A DNA stretch of 24,743 nucleotides. Source: a virus. The number at the start of each line of letters is the position of its first letter. The stretch's first letter is position 1. A program made the translations under genes and the position numbers. The notes beneath the pieces are model-generated. The model ran no database searches. It was not told the origin of the DNA and saw only the letters and a list, made by a program, of their open reading frames with translations. The stretch lies in IMG/VR virus record IMGVR_UViG_3300007540_000098, positions 1 through 24,743 of that record; one strand, given 5' to 3'. Shown here piece by piece: positions 6,978-14,411 of the stretch.

Positions 6978-8129
6978 TCACCAATCAAGGGTGATTCCAT
7001 TTGCTTTCTTGAAGTCAACCCATTTCCTACCAGATGATGTATTGTTGATAACACCATCTTTGATTATATCATTAATATTGTCTACGATATAACCAAAATC
7101 ATCAAAATATTTAAACATCACTGATCGAACAAAATGATGAACATTTTTAGATGAAAGAGCAAAACCCTTTTTATCTAATTTTTCACGTTCAACTCTATCT
7201 ACCTCAGAACATATTCCAACATACAAATTAACATATAATTCATCATTCAATTTTTGAGAAAATACATTAACTTTTGATTGTTGATTTTCATCCAACATTG
7301 GAATCAAATCATCGATATCACCTTGCATGATAAGCTTAACAACATCCTTTTCATAATCAAAATATGACTTCACCTTATGAAGCTGGCAATACCAATCACT
7401 CTTAATTTTGAATCTATGTCCATCTTCAAAAACAATAACATAACCCTCTTCAGTAGTTAACCCACGTGTATGAGTCATGAGTTTTTCCATGTTCTCAAAT
7501 GTACCATCATAAGCTTTCACACATGGCACTCCATAATATTCAGCCAATGCTTTCATCTCATTATATGCCATATATTCACCACTATTCTTACTACGAATAC
7601 CAGTAAGAACAAGTTGTGGTACGTCATATCCAATAACGATTCTGTTGTTTGGCCCCATCCATTCAAAGATAGGCTGATTCATTGGCAGGCAGTCAGATAC
7701 CATATCAACATAAGATGGAGTTACAAATGCAGCAACCTCATCATGGAAATCAATAGCACCAACCTTTGTTGCCCAATATATGGAACCATCATCAAGAGAA
7801 AATGGGGCAATCATAGACCCATCCAATTTTTCCAAAATTACATGCTTCTTATCCAAATCAATGGATTTTGTTTCTTCACGCTCATCAACATTGAAAAATT
7901 TATGATATGCTCTACGCGCAATAAAACCATCCTTGTAAAAGATAAGACCACGAAATTCACGCAATACTGCAGTATCCCAATCGGTAACTGGTGGAAACGT
8001 ATCGGTAAATGCTACGACATAATCAATAACATCAAAATCATCTTTCTCATAAAGACGAAAATCATCTCTATCTTCAAGCAGATGTTTCACTTCATCGATA
8101 TGAGTGATTACTGGAAATGCATAATTCAT
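6978..8129 (-). CDS. rnlA: RNA ligase 1 (T4 RnlA-like)
   Basis: A 383-residue ATP-dependent RNA ligase close in length to T4 Rnl1 (374). Motif I is E-K101-L-D-G-S, whose lysine takes the AMP; REFRGLIF near 57-64 and EWMG near 156-159 fit further conserved positions. EEGYVIVFED fits motif IV and FKIKSDWYCQLHK motif V. The C-terminal part, about 260-383, matches the all-helical tRNA-specificity domain of Rnl1. The enzyme seals 5'-phosphate and 3'-OH RNA ends and in T4 repairs tRNA cut by host anticodon nucleases. It is followed on the same strand by tRNA-Arg and a kinase, forming a compact repair cassette. Confidence 0.9.
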   Translation of the reverse strand: MNYAFPVITHIDEVKHLLEDRDDFRLYEKDDFDVIDYVVAFTDTFPPVTDWDTAVLREFRGLIFYKDGFIARRAYHKFFNVDEREETKSIDLDKKHVILEKLDGSMIAPFSLDDGSIYWATKVGAIDFHDEVAAFVTPSYVDMVSDCLPMNQPIFEWMGPNNRIVIGYDVPQLVLTGIRSKNSGEYMAYNEMKALAEYYGVPCVKAYDGTFENMEKLMTHTRGLTTEEGYVIVFEDGHRFKIKSDWYCQLHKVKSYFDYEKDVVKLIMQGDIDDLIPMLDENQQSKVNVFSQKLNDELYVNLYVGICSEVDRVEREKLDKKGFALSSKNVHHFVRSVMFKYFDDFGYIVDNINDIIKDGVINNTSSGRKWVDFKKANGITLDW

Positions 8130-8140
8130 AATATTCTTAC

Positions 8141-8371
8141 CTATTCTGGGAGATAATCAAATTCTACTGGATCAAATTCTTGAATTTCACTATAGTCAAG
8201 TTCCTGATCATAAGAGTATGCATACATCCAACAACCTTCAGTGCATGGATATTCTGTAGTCCATCGAATCACTCGATATTCATCATATTTATTTCGACCA
8301 AACAACCACGGACCAGTATAGTAATCATCATTTTTTGGTGCTTCACTTATTGGTTTCCAATCAACTTTCAT
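8141..8371 (-). CDS. DUF551-like hypothetical protein
   Basis: A 76-residue protein beginning MKVDWKPISEAPKNDD, the W-x-P-I-x-x-A-P-K signature of short phage proteins near DUF551, followed by an aromatic-rich body (GCWMYAYSYDQELDY) and an acidic C-terminus. Function is unknown. AAGGA lies upstream of the ATG, and a clear promoter at 8401-8429 directly precedes it, so it probably heads the transcript that includes the RNA ligase. Confidence 0.6.
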   Translation of the reverse strand: MKVDWKPISEAPKNDDYYTGPWLFGRNKYDEYRVIRWTTEYPCTEGCWMYAYSYDQELDYSEIQEFDPVEFDYLPE

Positions 8372-8400
8372 AATCTCATTCCTTTGTTTCTCTTATGATT

Positions 8401-8429
8401 AATATATCATATTCTAAACCCGTTGTAAA
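8401..8429 (-). promoter_or_regulatory. Sigma70-like early promoter with extended -10
   Basis: On the minus strand TTTACA (8429-8424) and TATATT (8406-8401) are spaced by 17 bases, and TGA directly precedes the -10 (extended -10). It lies 30 bases before the ATG of the DUF551-like gene. It matches the tRNA promoter in TTTACAAC and AATATGAT. Confidence 0.7.
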
Positions 8430-8442
8430 GTGAATATAACAA

Positions 8443-8691
8443 TTATGCGAGTCTCAATGGACCTTTATTTAAAAATCTTATATTATCTTTAATACTTAAA
8501 GCCAATTCTTCTTCTAAAATTTTCATAATTTCTGTATTTTTAGTAAAAGTTTCGAATGTAGTTCCAGTTTCCAATTCAACACGAGGTGACAACTTTACCT
8601 GAGCACTTCTAATGAATGTGTAAAAATATACATAATTACCTTCTTGTATATGTTCTATATCGAAATTTCTATAATCTATTTCTATATTCAT
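8443..8691 (-). CDS. Hypothetical protein
   Basis: An 82-residue protein with a strand-rich first half (NIEIDYRNFDIEHIQEGNYVYFYTFIR) and a helical, acidic second half (NTEIMKILEEELALSIKDNI). GGAG lies 5 bases before the ATG. No family is recognised. It lies directly after thyX, 19 bases away, and is probably co-transcribed with it. Confidence 0.6.
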   Translation of the reverse strand: MNIEIDYRNFDIEHIQEGNYVYFYTFIRSAQVKLSPRVELETGTTFETFTKNTEIMKILEEELALSIKDNIRFLNKGPLRLA

Positions 8692-8710
8692 TTTATCTCC
8701 ATGTTAATAA

Positions 8711-9403
8711 TTAACTTTTCTTGAGTGAATCCCACGAATATGGAAACAATTCACTAATCACTTTATCCCAATCTTTAGCCAATTCTTGAATTTCAAGTTG
8801 TGCATGTGGATCACTTCTCTGTTTATATGCGTTAGCCCATGCATATAGAGAACCAGTAACATGATATGATGTGTACATGCTTTGTGGTAACACCATTCTG
8901 GCTTGTTCAGGTGCTACATTATTTTCAATCATAGCATTATAAACCAATTCAGCATGTAATAATAGATTTTCATATACATCACTAATAGATGTATCAAATT
9001 CTTCATAACCAAAACCCTTTCCATAGATAGGGTCAACAATTTCAAATTTTAGTCTGGTAATTTCATCCAAACCACTACCCTGCTTAACACTACCAACTGG
9101 AGCACTTCGCCATTTAAGCGGTGTATAAAACTCTGGTTTGTCTGATACATATCGTCTGGAAACCTCATTATAACTCCAACCCACCGTATGTTTAAACCTC
9201 TGTCGAGCTACAAAAATTGGTACAGTTTCGCGCATAGTGATAACAGCATGAGCAAATGGTGTCCAATGTCCATGTGATGCTAGATAATCAATAAGCTTTT
9301 CATCCTTAGCATCCAAAACTTCACTTTTCTTATTAAATGAAACTCTAGCAGCATTTACTACTGTCAAATCACTTCCCATATGGTCTATATATTCAGCTTG
9401 CAT
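8711..9403 (-). CDS. thyX: FAD-dependent thymidylate synthase ThyX
   Basis: A 230-residue flavin-dependent thymidylate synthase, which methylates dUMP to dTMP using methylene-THF, NADPH and FAD. The family signature appears in a variant form, RQRFKHTVGWSYNEVSRRY, in place of the classical RHRxxxxNExSxRY; this variant is known from other phage ThyX proteins. The upstream HWTPFAHAVITMRETVPIFVARQ and the downstream PEFYTPLKWR also fit. ATG 9403, with AAAGGG 6 bases upstream, is preferred to the ATG at 9457, which would lie beyond the gp32 terminator. It supplies dTMP for phage replication. Confidence 0.88.
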   Translation of the reverse strand: MQAEYIDHMGSDLTVVNAARVSFNKKSEVLDAKDEKLIDYLASHGHWTPFAHAVITMRETVPIFVARQRFKHTVGWSYNEVSRRYVSDKPEFYTPLKWRSAPVGSVKQGSGLDEITRLKFEIVDPIYGKGFGYEEFDTSISDVYENLLLHAELVYNAMIENNVAPEQARMVLPQSMYTSYHVTGSLYAWANAYKQRSDPHAQLEIQELAKDWDKVISELFPYSWDSLKKS

Positions 9404-9431
9404 TTTAACCCTTTCATTATATTGATGTAAA

Positions 9432-9454
9432 AATGGGCGGAAAAACCGCCCATT
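9432..9454 (-). terminator. Rho-independent terminator of gp32
   Basis: A perfect 9-bp stem AATGGGCGG/CCGCCCATT around five bases, followed on the minus strand by a short T stretch. It lies 23 bases after the gp32 stop, so it ends the gp33-59-32 transcript before thyX. Confidence 0.85.
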
Positions 9455-9476
9455 CAAATTTAATTCAAATCATAGA

Positions 9477-10472
9477 TCAATATGGAATCCCATCATCTTC
9501 ATCTTCATCATTGCTGAATTTTGAGAAGAAATCATCTTCATCTTCATCATCTTCAATGAGTGATTCTTCATCATCTTCATCTGGTTCAGGTTCAGATTTA
9601 ACCTTATCCTTTACCTTTTCTTTTTTAGTTGTTTTATTGGCTTCTTCTCTAACTGGCTCATCATCTTCATCAGATTCTTCACCAAGCCATGCTGCCAAAT
9701 CGGCCTTCTGTTTTGCAACTGGTTTATACATCTTGTTTTCTGGATCGACAAGATATTTCAAATCATATTGCTGTTTCCAAATTGCTTCCATTTCTTCTTC
9801 TGTATCAGCCATAGGACTAATTGGGCCAAAAGTAGAAGAGCTATAATCAGGCATCTTAATTCTCTCTACCGTTTTAGAGATAATTTTAATTTTTAGATCA
9901 CAACCTTCAATAGCGTCCCAAGGATCACATTTTACATATTCATCATCATCAAATGGTGGATTTGTATTCTTTCTATCCATAATCAACTTGAAGATTTGTG
10001 GACCCATATCAAATTTAAAAACTTTCCCATTATTTGAAGGTTCTGCAGGATCATCAATAACACGAATATTCCATACGTAATGCTTCTGTCTACGGATTGT
10101 CAATTTCTTTTTTTCATCATCGGTTAATGATTCATTACCATAGATTTTACCATTATAATCATAGGCTGGATCATCCAAATCCTTATCATACGAATGATGT
10201 GAAGCATGGACATACCATTTACCAGTTTTTTTATTTTTTTGAAAATAGCTTAGGTACATTTTAAATGGTTCATCATCACCCATACTAGGTGGAAGCAATC
10301 TAATTGTTGCCTTACCATTACCATCATCACCCCGAAGGTGACTTAGTGTCCAAAAAGTTTCATCTGGACCATCATCATAAGACTTCTTGGTTTGAAGTTC
10401 TTCAATCTTTTTAGCCATTTTTTGGGAGTTTTTCTTACGGTTTTTTAGTAGTTGTGCGAATGTATCAGACAT
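9477..10472 (-). CDS. 32: gp32 single-stranded DNA-binding protein
   Basis: A 331-residue homologue of T4 gp32, which coats ssDNA in replication, recombination and repair. The basic N-terminal segment (KNRKKNSQK, about 10-18) fits the cooperativity region, the OB-fold core carries KATIRLLPPS, GKWYVHAS and NNGKVFKFDMG in the T4 order, and the C-terminus is extremely acidic (EDEDDFFSKFSNDEDEDD), the tail that binds partner proteins. The zinc ligands of T4 gp32 (one His, three Cys) are all missing: the CPVC segment is replaced by a region with no cysteine. The acidic tail produces a spurious Ser-rich frame on the other strand. It is preceded by a repeat-bearing leader. Confidence 0.93.
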   Translation of the reverse strand: MSDTFAQLLKNRKKNSQKMAKKIEELQTKKSYDDGPDETFWTLSHLRGDDGNGKATIRLLPPSMGDDEPFKMYLSYFQKNKKTGKWYVHASHHSYDKDLDDPAYDYNGKIYGNESLTDDEKKKLTIRRQKHYVWNIRVIDDPAEPSNNGKVFKFDMGPQIFKLIMDRKNTNPPFDDDEYVKCDPWDAIEGCDLKIKIISKTVERIKMPDYSSSTFGPISPMADTEEEMEAIWKQQYDLKYLVDPENKMYKPVAKQKADLAAWLGEESDEDDEPVREEANKTTKKEKVKDKVKSEPEPDEDDEESLIEDDEDEDDFFSKFSNDEDEDDGIPY

Positions 10473-10483
10473 TGTTTTCCTTT

Positions 10484-10521
10484 GTTTTAAATCGGTTTAA
10501 GTTAAGTTTTAGTCGGTTTTA
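10484..10521 (-). promoter_or_regulatory. gp32 leader with imperfect direct repeat, possible translational operator
   Basis: Two 16-base imperfect repeats, on the plus strand GTTTTAAATCGGTTTA (10484-10499) and GTTTTAGTCGGTTTTA (10506-10521), sit 12-49 bases before the gp32 start; the rest of the leader is A-rich and unstructured up to AAAGGA. T4 gp32 represses its own translation by binding such a leader, so an operator role is likely here but unproven. Confidence 0.45.
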
Positions 10522-10530
10522 ATATGACCT

Positions 10531-11109
10531 TTAACGATCATTATTATTTATAGATTTTTTCACTATTTCCATGACTTTTTTATCATCTATTTCAATAAAA
10601 CTATCATATTTCCTTATCAAGAGGAATAAATCATCAAACAAAAATCTAGCTTTTATTCTCGATTCCCAATAGGATGTAACAGCATATACATGCTCCAACA
10701 CCACCAAAGTCTCTAATTCCAATCTACCTGATAAGTATAAATTCAAAATTTTAGAACTACCATCAATTATTTTTATTGCATCTCTAATATCTTTAAACTG
10801 TTTTATGTCATTTGTAAAGTAATAATATAACGCATTGTTGATTTTTTTATATCTATGATAATTAGCATCATTAAAAGTATCAGGGAACGCTTTTGGGTCT
10901 ATTATTAGATTTGCAAATATAAAACCAAATGGATCATTTCGCTTACTTATGATATTAAACACATGCTTATCATCACGCTTTTCATAAGAATCATACCCAC
11001 CTTTTGTGTGGCCTTTCTGTTCAATAAAATCATATTTTACACTAGTCAAATGTAGTCTCATAGCTATATAAAACTTCCAACATTTGAATGGAGTCTTAGC
11101 TGTTGTCAT
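10531..11109 (-). CDS. 59: gp59 helicase loader
   Basis: A 192-residue homologue of T4 gp59 (217 residues), which loads the gp41 helicase onto gp32-coated forks and recombination intermediates. The N-terminal pattern FKCWKFYIAMRLHLTSVKYDFIEQKG and YEKRDDKHVFNIISKR align well with T4's KLYLMIKQHMNGKYDVIKYN and KRRDKYFFQKLSEKY, followed by a mostly helical C-terminal domain. Its place between gp33 and gp32 is the T4 order and strengthens the call. Its start overlaps the gp33 stop. A TATAAATA near its 3' end (10545-10552) could drive late gp32 expression. Confidence 0.85.
   Translation of the reverse strand: MTTAKTPFKCWKFYIAMRLHLTSVKYDFIEQKGHTKGGYDSYEKRDDKHVFNIISKRNDPFGFIFANLIIDPKAFPDTFNDANYHRYKKINNALYYYFTNDIKQFKDIRDAIKIIDGSSKILNLYLSGRLELETLVVLEHVYAVTSYWESRIKARFLFDDLFLLIRKYDSFIEIDDKKVMEIVKKSINNNDR
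10545..10552 (-). promoter_or_regulatory. Possible late promoter for gp32
   Basis: An exact TATAAATA on the minus strand in the last codons of gp59, about 73 bases before the gp32 start. T4 gene 32 is also transcribed late. A chance occurrence is possible. Confidence 0.35.
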
Positions 11110-11305
11110 TAGGTAGTCTATTCAACCTTTCAACCATCCTCAATCCTTCAGCTTCTTCATATAATTCGGCCTTCAGACCCTGTAATTTTTGAATTGCTGA
11201 TGCAATACTTTCTGGTTCATAATTGTTGTATTCACAGTATATAATTAATGCTTCCATAACTGTGACATTTTTATTTTTCATTACTCTTCTTATGATTTCT
11301 TCCAT
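11096..11305 (-). CDS. 33: gp33 late-transcription coactivator
   Basis: A 69-residue protein, shorter than T4 gp33 (112). The core MKNKNVTVMEALIIYCEYNN and QGLKAELYEEAEGLR aligns with T4's EEFGMSYLEATTAFLEENS and IIEKIQSEAIDENLLR. gp33 binds the RNA polymerase flap and links it to the sliding clamp for late transcription. Gene order 33-59-32 is as in T4. ATG 11305 with AAGGAA upstream is chosen. It ends RLNRLPNDNS and lacks the hydrophobic LDFLL clamp-binding end of T4 gp33. Confidence 0.72.
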   Translation of the reverse strand: MEEIIRRVMKNKNVTVMEALIIYCEYNNYEPESIASAIQKLQGLKAELYEEAEGLRMVERLNRLPNDNS

Positions 11306-11348
11306 TTTGTTTCCTTGATAAATATAATTAAAGTGTAAGGATAGGATA

Positions 11349-11837
11349 ATGAATACAAATTTTCTTGAAAATGTAAACTTCTCTCTGGTTTTAAAAAGAG
11401 CACCCAAAGTTGAATTTTTTGGTAAAGGTATAACCTTACCATCAATTAGTATATCACCAGTTCTTTTACAAAATCAATTTTCAACTATAAAAGAGCAAGG
11501 TGATCATATGACATTTGCTCCATTGGATGTTACTTTTCGAGTTGATGAAAATCTTGAAAATTACAAAGAAATATTCAACTGGATGAAAAGCATAGCATTT
11601 CCCGAAAACTTTGAACAATACGGAAGACCAAAATCTTCATGGAAAAATGCTGATCCTATTAAATCAGATATAGAAATTCTCCTCTACTCTTCTAAAAATA
11701 ATGTCATTCAAACTATAACGTATAAAGATGCATGGCCTACCGATCTATCATCATTCATTGTTGATATTGAACAGGAACAGGTTGTGTATCCTGAAATCAC
11801 AGCTACATTTGAATATGATACATTCGATATGGTCTAA
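11349..11837 (+). CDS. Tail-tube-like virion protein
   Basis: A 162-residue protein resembling T4-like tail-tube / baseplate-family proteins of marine myoviruses. Key parts are FSLVLKRAPKVEFFGKGITLP, QGDHMTFAPLDVTFRVDENL and ENYKEIFNWMKSIAFPENF, in which the D-E-N-L-x-N-Y-x-E-I-F-N-W-M pattern is the most telling. A beta-sandwich tube fold with an exposed helix is expected. AAGGATAGG precedes the ATG; GATAAATA (11317-11324), one base off the late motif, is upstream. Which virion part it forms is not clear from sequence alone. Only 43 bases separate it from the divergent gp33. Confidence 0.68.
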   Translation: MNTNFLENVNFSLVLKRAPKVEFFGKGITLPSISISPVLLQNQFSTIKEQGDHMTFAPLDVTFRVDENLENYKEIFNWMKSIAFPENFEQYGRPKSSWKNADPIKSDIEILLYSSKNNVIQTITYKDAWPTDLSSFIVDIEQEQVVYPEITATFEYDTFDMV

Positions 11838-11846
11838 TATAGCATC

Positions 11847-11854
11847 TATAAATA
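11847..11854 (+). promoter_or_regulatory. T4-type late promoter before uvsY
   Basis: Exact TATAAATA 33 bases before the uvsY start, in the gap after the virion gene. T4 uvsY is itself expressed both at middle and late times. Confidence 0.6.
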
Positions 11855-11886
11855 TTACTATACAGTGAAACTTTGGAGATGTAAAG

Positions 11887-12324
11887 ATGAAAATTGAAGA
11901 TATTATAAAAATGTGGTCTGAAGATTCGAATATAGATAAGAATGATACTATAGAAGAAAGCGTTAGAACCATAAGACTACATGCAAAATACTATGAAATA
12001 TTCATTAGAGAAAGACTAAAACTAGCTCAGATGGATGAAGAGAAAAACACCATCTTGTATTTGAAGAATGAATACTACAATGGTGATTTAGATTTTGAAA
12101 CGCTTAAAGAACATGGTTGGCCTCAATTCCAAAAGAAAATTCTAAAAAGTGATATTGAACGACATATAAAGGCTGATAAAGATGTAATAAATTTCAACCT
12201 AAAATATGCAGTTCAAAAAGAAAAAGCACTTGCATTACAAGAAATAATCAAGTCGTTAAACCAGAGAACATTCCACATCAAAAATATAAATGATGCTAAA
12301 AAATTTGCAGCGGGAGAATATTAA
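11887..12324 (+). CDS. uvsY: UvsY recombination mediator
   Basis: A 145-residue homologue of T4 UvsY (137). It is helical and charged, with the T4-like end RTFHIKNINDAKKFAAGEY (T4: FAIKHIQDMRAFEAGK) and LYLKNEYYNGDLDF and SDIERHIKADKDV in the middle, matching T4's LKARLDYYSGRGD and SADKDV. UvsY helps load the UvsX recombinase on gp32-coated ssDNA and acts in recombination-dependent replication. It is followed by uvsW after one base; the two form a T4-like pair. UvsX itself is not in the window. Confidence 0.88.
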   Translation: MKIEDIIKMWSEDSNIDKNDTIEESVRTIRLHAKYYEIFIRERLKLAQMDEEKNTILYLKNEYYNGDLDFETLKEHGWPQFQKKILKSDIERHIKADKDVINFNLKYAVQKEKALALQEIIKSLNQRTFHIKNINDAKKFAAGEY

Positions 12325-12325
12325 A

Positions 12326-13843
12326 ATGTCAGTAATGGATGCAGATATTGTAATTAAACAAGTTGATGAAGTACATTGTAAGATAATTGGTGATAAAGCT
12401 GATCTGTTACCTATTCAGGAACATTTTACATTTTTTGCTGAAGATTATAGATGGCATCCAAGGTTTAAAAGTGGGTTCTGGGATGGTAAAATCCGTCTTC
12501 TGAATATGAATACGAAATTGTTACTCAAAGGTCTTATTCCAAATTTGATTAAATTCTGTGATGATAATGACATAACATACAATCTTGATGATAATTTGTT
12601 TCCTGAAGTCAACTATGAATTAAATGATGCTGATATAGTAAAAATGTATGAGACATTAAAGGCTCCATATACACCAAAAACATATCAGATCGATGCAGTT
12701 AAACAATCAATTAATTCAAATAGAGGAATCATTTTATCTCCAACTGCATCAGGTAAATCATATTTCTTATATGGTATTGCAAGATTCTATCAAAAAATGG
12801 GACTTAAGGTTTTAATATTAGTTCATAGAGCTGGTCTTGTAAAACAGTTAATTGATGATAATTTTTGTGAAGAATACGATTGTAACAGAAATTCCTTTAC
12901 ATCACATAAAATATATGCTGGTAAAGAAAAGGATGTTATTTGTGATATAACTGCTTCAACATGGCAATCTATCTATAAAATGCCAGCAGATTTTTATCAC
13001 AAATATGATGTTGTAATAGCAGATGAAGTTCATGCATGGACTTCGAAATCATGTATAGCAATCATGGAAGCCTGTAAGCATATTGTTTACAGACATGGTA
13101 CATCTGGTACACTACAAGATATCAAAGAAAAAAGACTTAGTCTTGAAGGTTTATTTGGACCACCTATCAAAGTTGCAGATACGGTTGAATTGATGGAAAG
13201 TGGAGATATAGCCAAACTTAAGATCAAGGGTTTAATTTTCAATTATCCATTGGATGAATGTAAACATATTTCAACACCTATTATATTAAAAAATGATGAT
13301 AGTGGACGAAAAGCCAAATCCGTTGCACAAAAAATGTATGTTCGTGAAACAAAGTTCATTGAAGAGCACCCAAAAAGACATAAAGTTTTAATAGATTTGA
13401 TAAACAAATATAAAGGTAATACACTTGTGGCCTTTGTACATACTGATCATGGTAAACGAATTTATGATGATATCAAGGGTGATAAATTTTATATTGATGG
13501 TAGTGTACCAATCGAAAAGAGAGCACAATATCAAAAATATATGGATACTCATAATAATGTTACAGGTGTTGTTTCAATAGGTACATTTGCTGAAGGTATA
13601 AATATTAAGAACGTCAACAGAGTTATATTAGCTGGTTTATTAAAATCTAAAGTCAAACTATTACAATTGATAGGTAGAGGATTAAGACTATCTGCTATTA
13701 AATCAGCAGTGATATTCATCGATATTGGTGATAATTTAAGATATAAAAAACATAACAATTATGCTCTTAATCATTGTATTGAACGTTATAAGAGATACAA
13801 AGAGGAAAAATTTGAACTAGAAATTATAGAAAAGGATATTTAA
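12326..13843 (+). CDS. uvsW: UvsW DNA/RNA helicase
   Basis: A 505-residue SF2 helicase matching T4 UvsW in length (about 503). An N-terminal domain with RWHPRFKSGFWDGKIRLLN is typical of UvsW. Motif I is SPTASGKS (about 138-145), motif II DEVH (about 233-236), and QLIGRGLRLS is motif VI. UvsW unwinds R-loops and branch-migrates recombination intermediates, switching T4 from origin to recombination-driven replication. ATG 12326 begins one base after the uvsY stop; the frame's upstream part lies inside uvsY. It overlaps the downstream gene by one base. Confidence 0.93.
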   Translation: MSVMDADIVIKQVDEVHCKIIGDKADLLPIQEHFTFFAEDYRWHPRFKSGFWDGKIRLLNMNTKLLLKGLIPNLIKFCDDNDITYNLDDNLFPEVNYELNDADIVKMYETLKAPYTPKTYQIDAVKQSINSNRGIILSPTASGKSYFLYGIARFYQKMGLKVLILVHRAGLVKQLIDDNFCEEYDCNRNSFTSHKIYAGKEKDVICDITASTWQSIYKMPADFYHKYDVVIADEVHAWTSKSCIAIMEACKHIVYRHGTSGTLQDIKEKRLSLEGLFGPPIKVADTVELMESGDIAKLKIKGLIFNYPLDECKHISTPIILKNDDSGRKAKSVAQKMYVRETKFIEEHPKRHKVLIDLINKYKGNTLVAFVHTDHGKRIYDDIKGDKFYIDGSVPIEKRAQYQKYMDTHNNVTGVVSIGTFAEGINIKNVNRVILAGLLKSKVKLLQLIGRGLRLSAIKSAVIFIDIGDNLRYKKHNNYALNHCIERYKRYKEEKFELEIIEKDI

Positions 13844-14211
13844 TGTCAAATATTAAGTGTTATAAACTAATTAATGGTCTTACTATTATAGGTGAACATA
13901 TATCTAGAAATATTTTTAATTCAAAAATTAAGTTTCCAATAGCTGTAGATATATCACTAACTGAAGGTTATGATACAATGATTATGATTGATAAGTTCTG
14001 TAAATTTGATGGCAGTGATGATAGTAAGTATAACATTAAAAACAATCATATTATAGTATCATATGAACCATCTGAAAGTATGATTCAGAGTTATTATAAA
14101 TTTAAAACTAATATCATTAATAGTTATGATAAATCAGTTACATCTGTACTTAATAGTTATTTAATACAAACAGATAACGTTGAATCTGAATCTATATCAA
14201 CTATTCATTGA
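13843..14211 (+). CDS. Hypothetical protein, possibly Sm-like
   Basis: A 122-residue protein whose start, CYKLINGLTIIGEHIS, resembles the opening strand pair of phage Sm-like folds (x-L-x-N-G-x-x-I-I-G-E). The remainder is strand-rich with Ile/Asn/Ser runs, ending in a helical segment. It starts at the stop of uvsW (TAATG), so it is translationally coupled. No function is established. It is the last gene before the non-coding island. Confidence 0.6.
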   Translation: MSNIKCYKLINGLTIIGEHISRNIFNSKIKFPIAVDISLTEGYDTMIMIDKFCKFDGSDDSKYNIKNNHIIVSYEPSESMIQSYYKFKTNIINSYDKSVTSVLNSYLIQTDNVESESISTIH

Positions 14212-14218
14212 CGATAAT

Positions 14219-14236
14219 AAGACCGCTTGCGGTCTT
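14219..14236. terminator. Bidirectional hairpin terminator
   Basis: AAGACCG and CGGTCTT pair around CTTG, a 7-bp stem with 4-base loop just after the last uvsW-operon gene. The T-run on either side is weak. It could stop plus-strand transcripts of the uvsW operon and minus-strand transcripts from the promoter at 14562-14591. Confidence 0.7.
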
Positions 14237-14240
14237 CATT

Positions 14241-14269
14241 ATATTCATGGAACGTAGTGGAATGAATAT
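14241..14269 (+). repeat. Conserved-core hairpin element, copy 4 (plus orientation)
   Basis: ATATTCAT (14241-14248) pairs with ATGAATAT (14262-14269) around the 13-base core GGAACGTAGTGGA. It has the same 8 + 13 + 8 layout as the other copies but a different stem sequence, and the core lies on the opposite strand. Confidence 0.8.
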
Positions 14270-14301
14270 TTTCATAAAAACTTTATACATACTTATATAA
14301 C

Positions 14302-14373
14302 AATTTATTGGTATATTATACTTATTTAATAGTTTTGTTGTAATGTTATTGTTCCACTGCGTTCCACAATAAC
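14302..14373. repeat. 72-base direct repeat, copy A
   Basis: Identical to 14412-14483 over 72 bases. The 5' part is AT-rich and the 3' part is the conserved-core hairpin at 14345-14373. The two copies start 110 bases apart. Confidence 0.95.
14345..14373 (-). repeat. Conserved-core hairpin element, copy 3
   Basis: GTTATTGT (14345-14352) and ACAATAAC (14366-14373) form an 8-bp stem. Read on the minus strand the 13 bases between are GGAACGCAGTGGA. Confidence 0.85.
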
Positions 14374-14411
14374 CCTCGCTACGCTCAGATTTGATTTAGA
14401 TTTATACTTTG

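Noticed and set aside
7470-8156. 228-residue plus-strand frame opposite the RNA ligase
   Set aside because: It is the shadow of rnlA: it lacks a ribosome-binding site, its composition is Ile/His/Phe/Trp-rich and it matches no family.
9433-9846. Serine-rich plus-strand frame
   Set aside because: The Ser runs are the reverse reading of the Asp/Glu codons in the gp32 tail.
13597-13604. TATAAATA inside uvsW
   Set aside because: An exact late-promoter motif, but deep in coding sequence. About eight exact hits are expected by chance in this AT-rich window.
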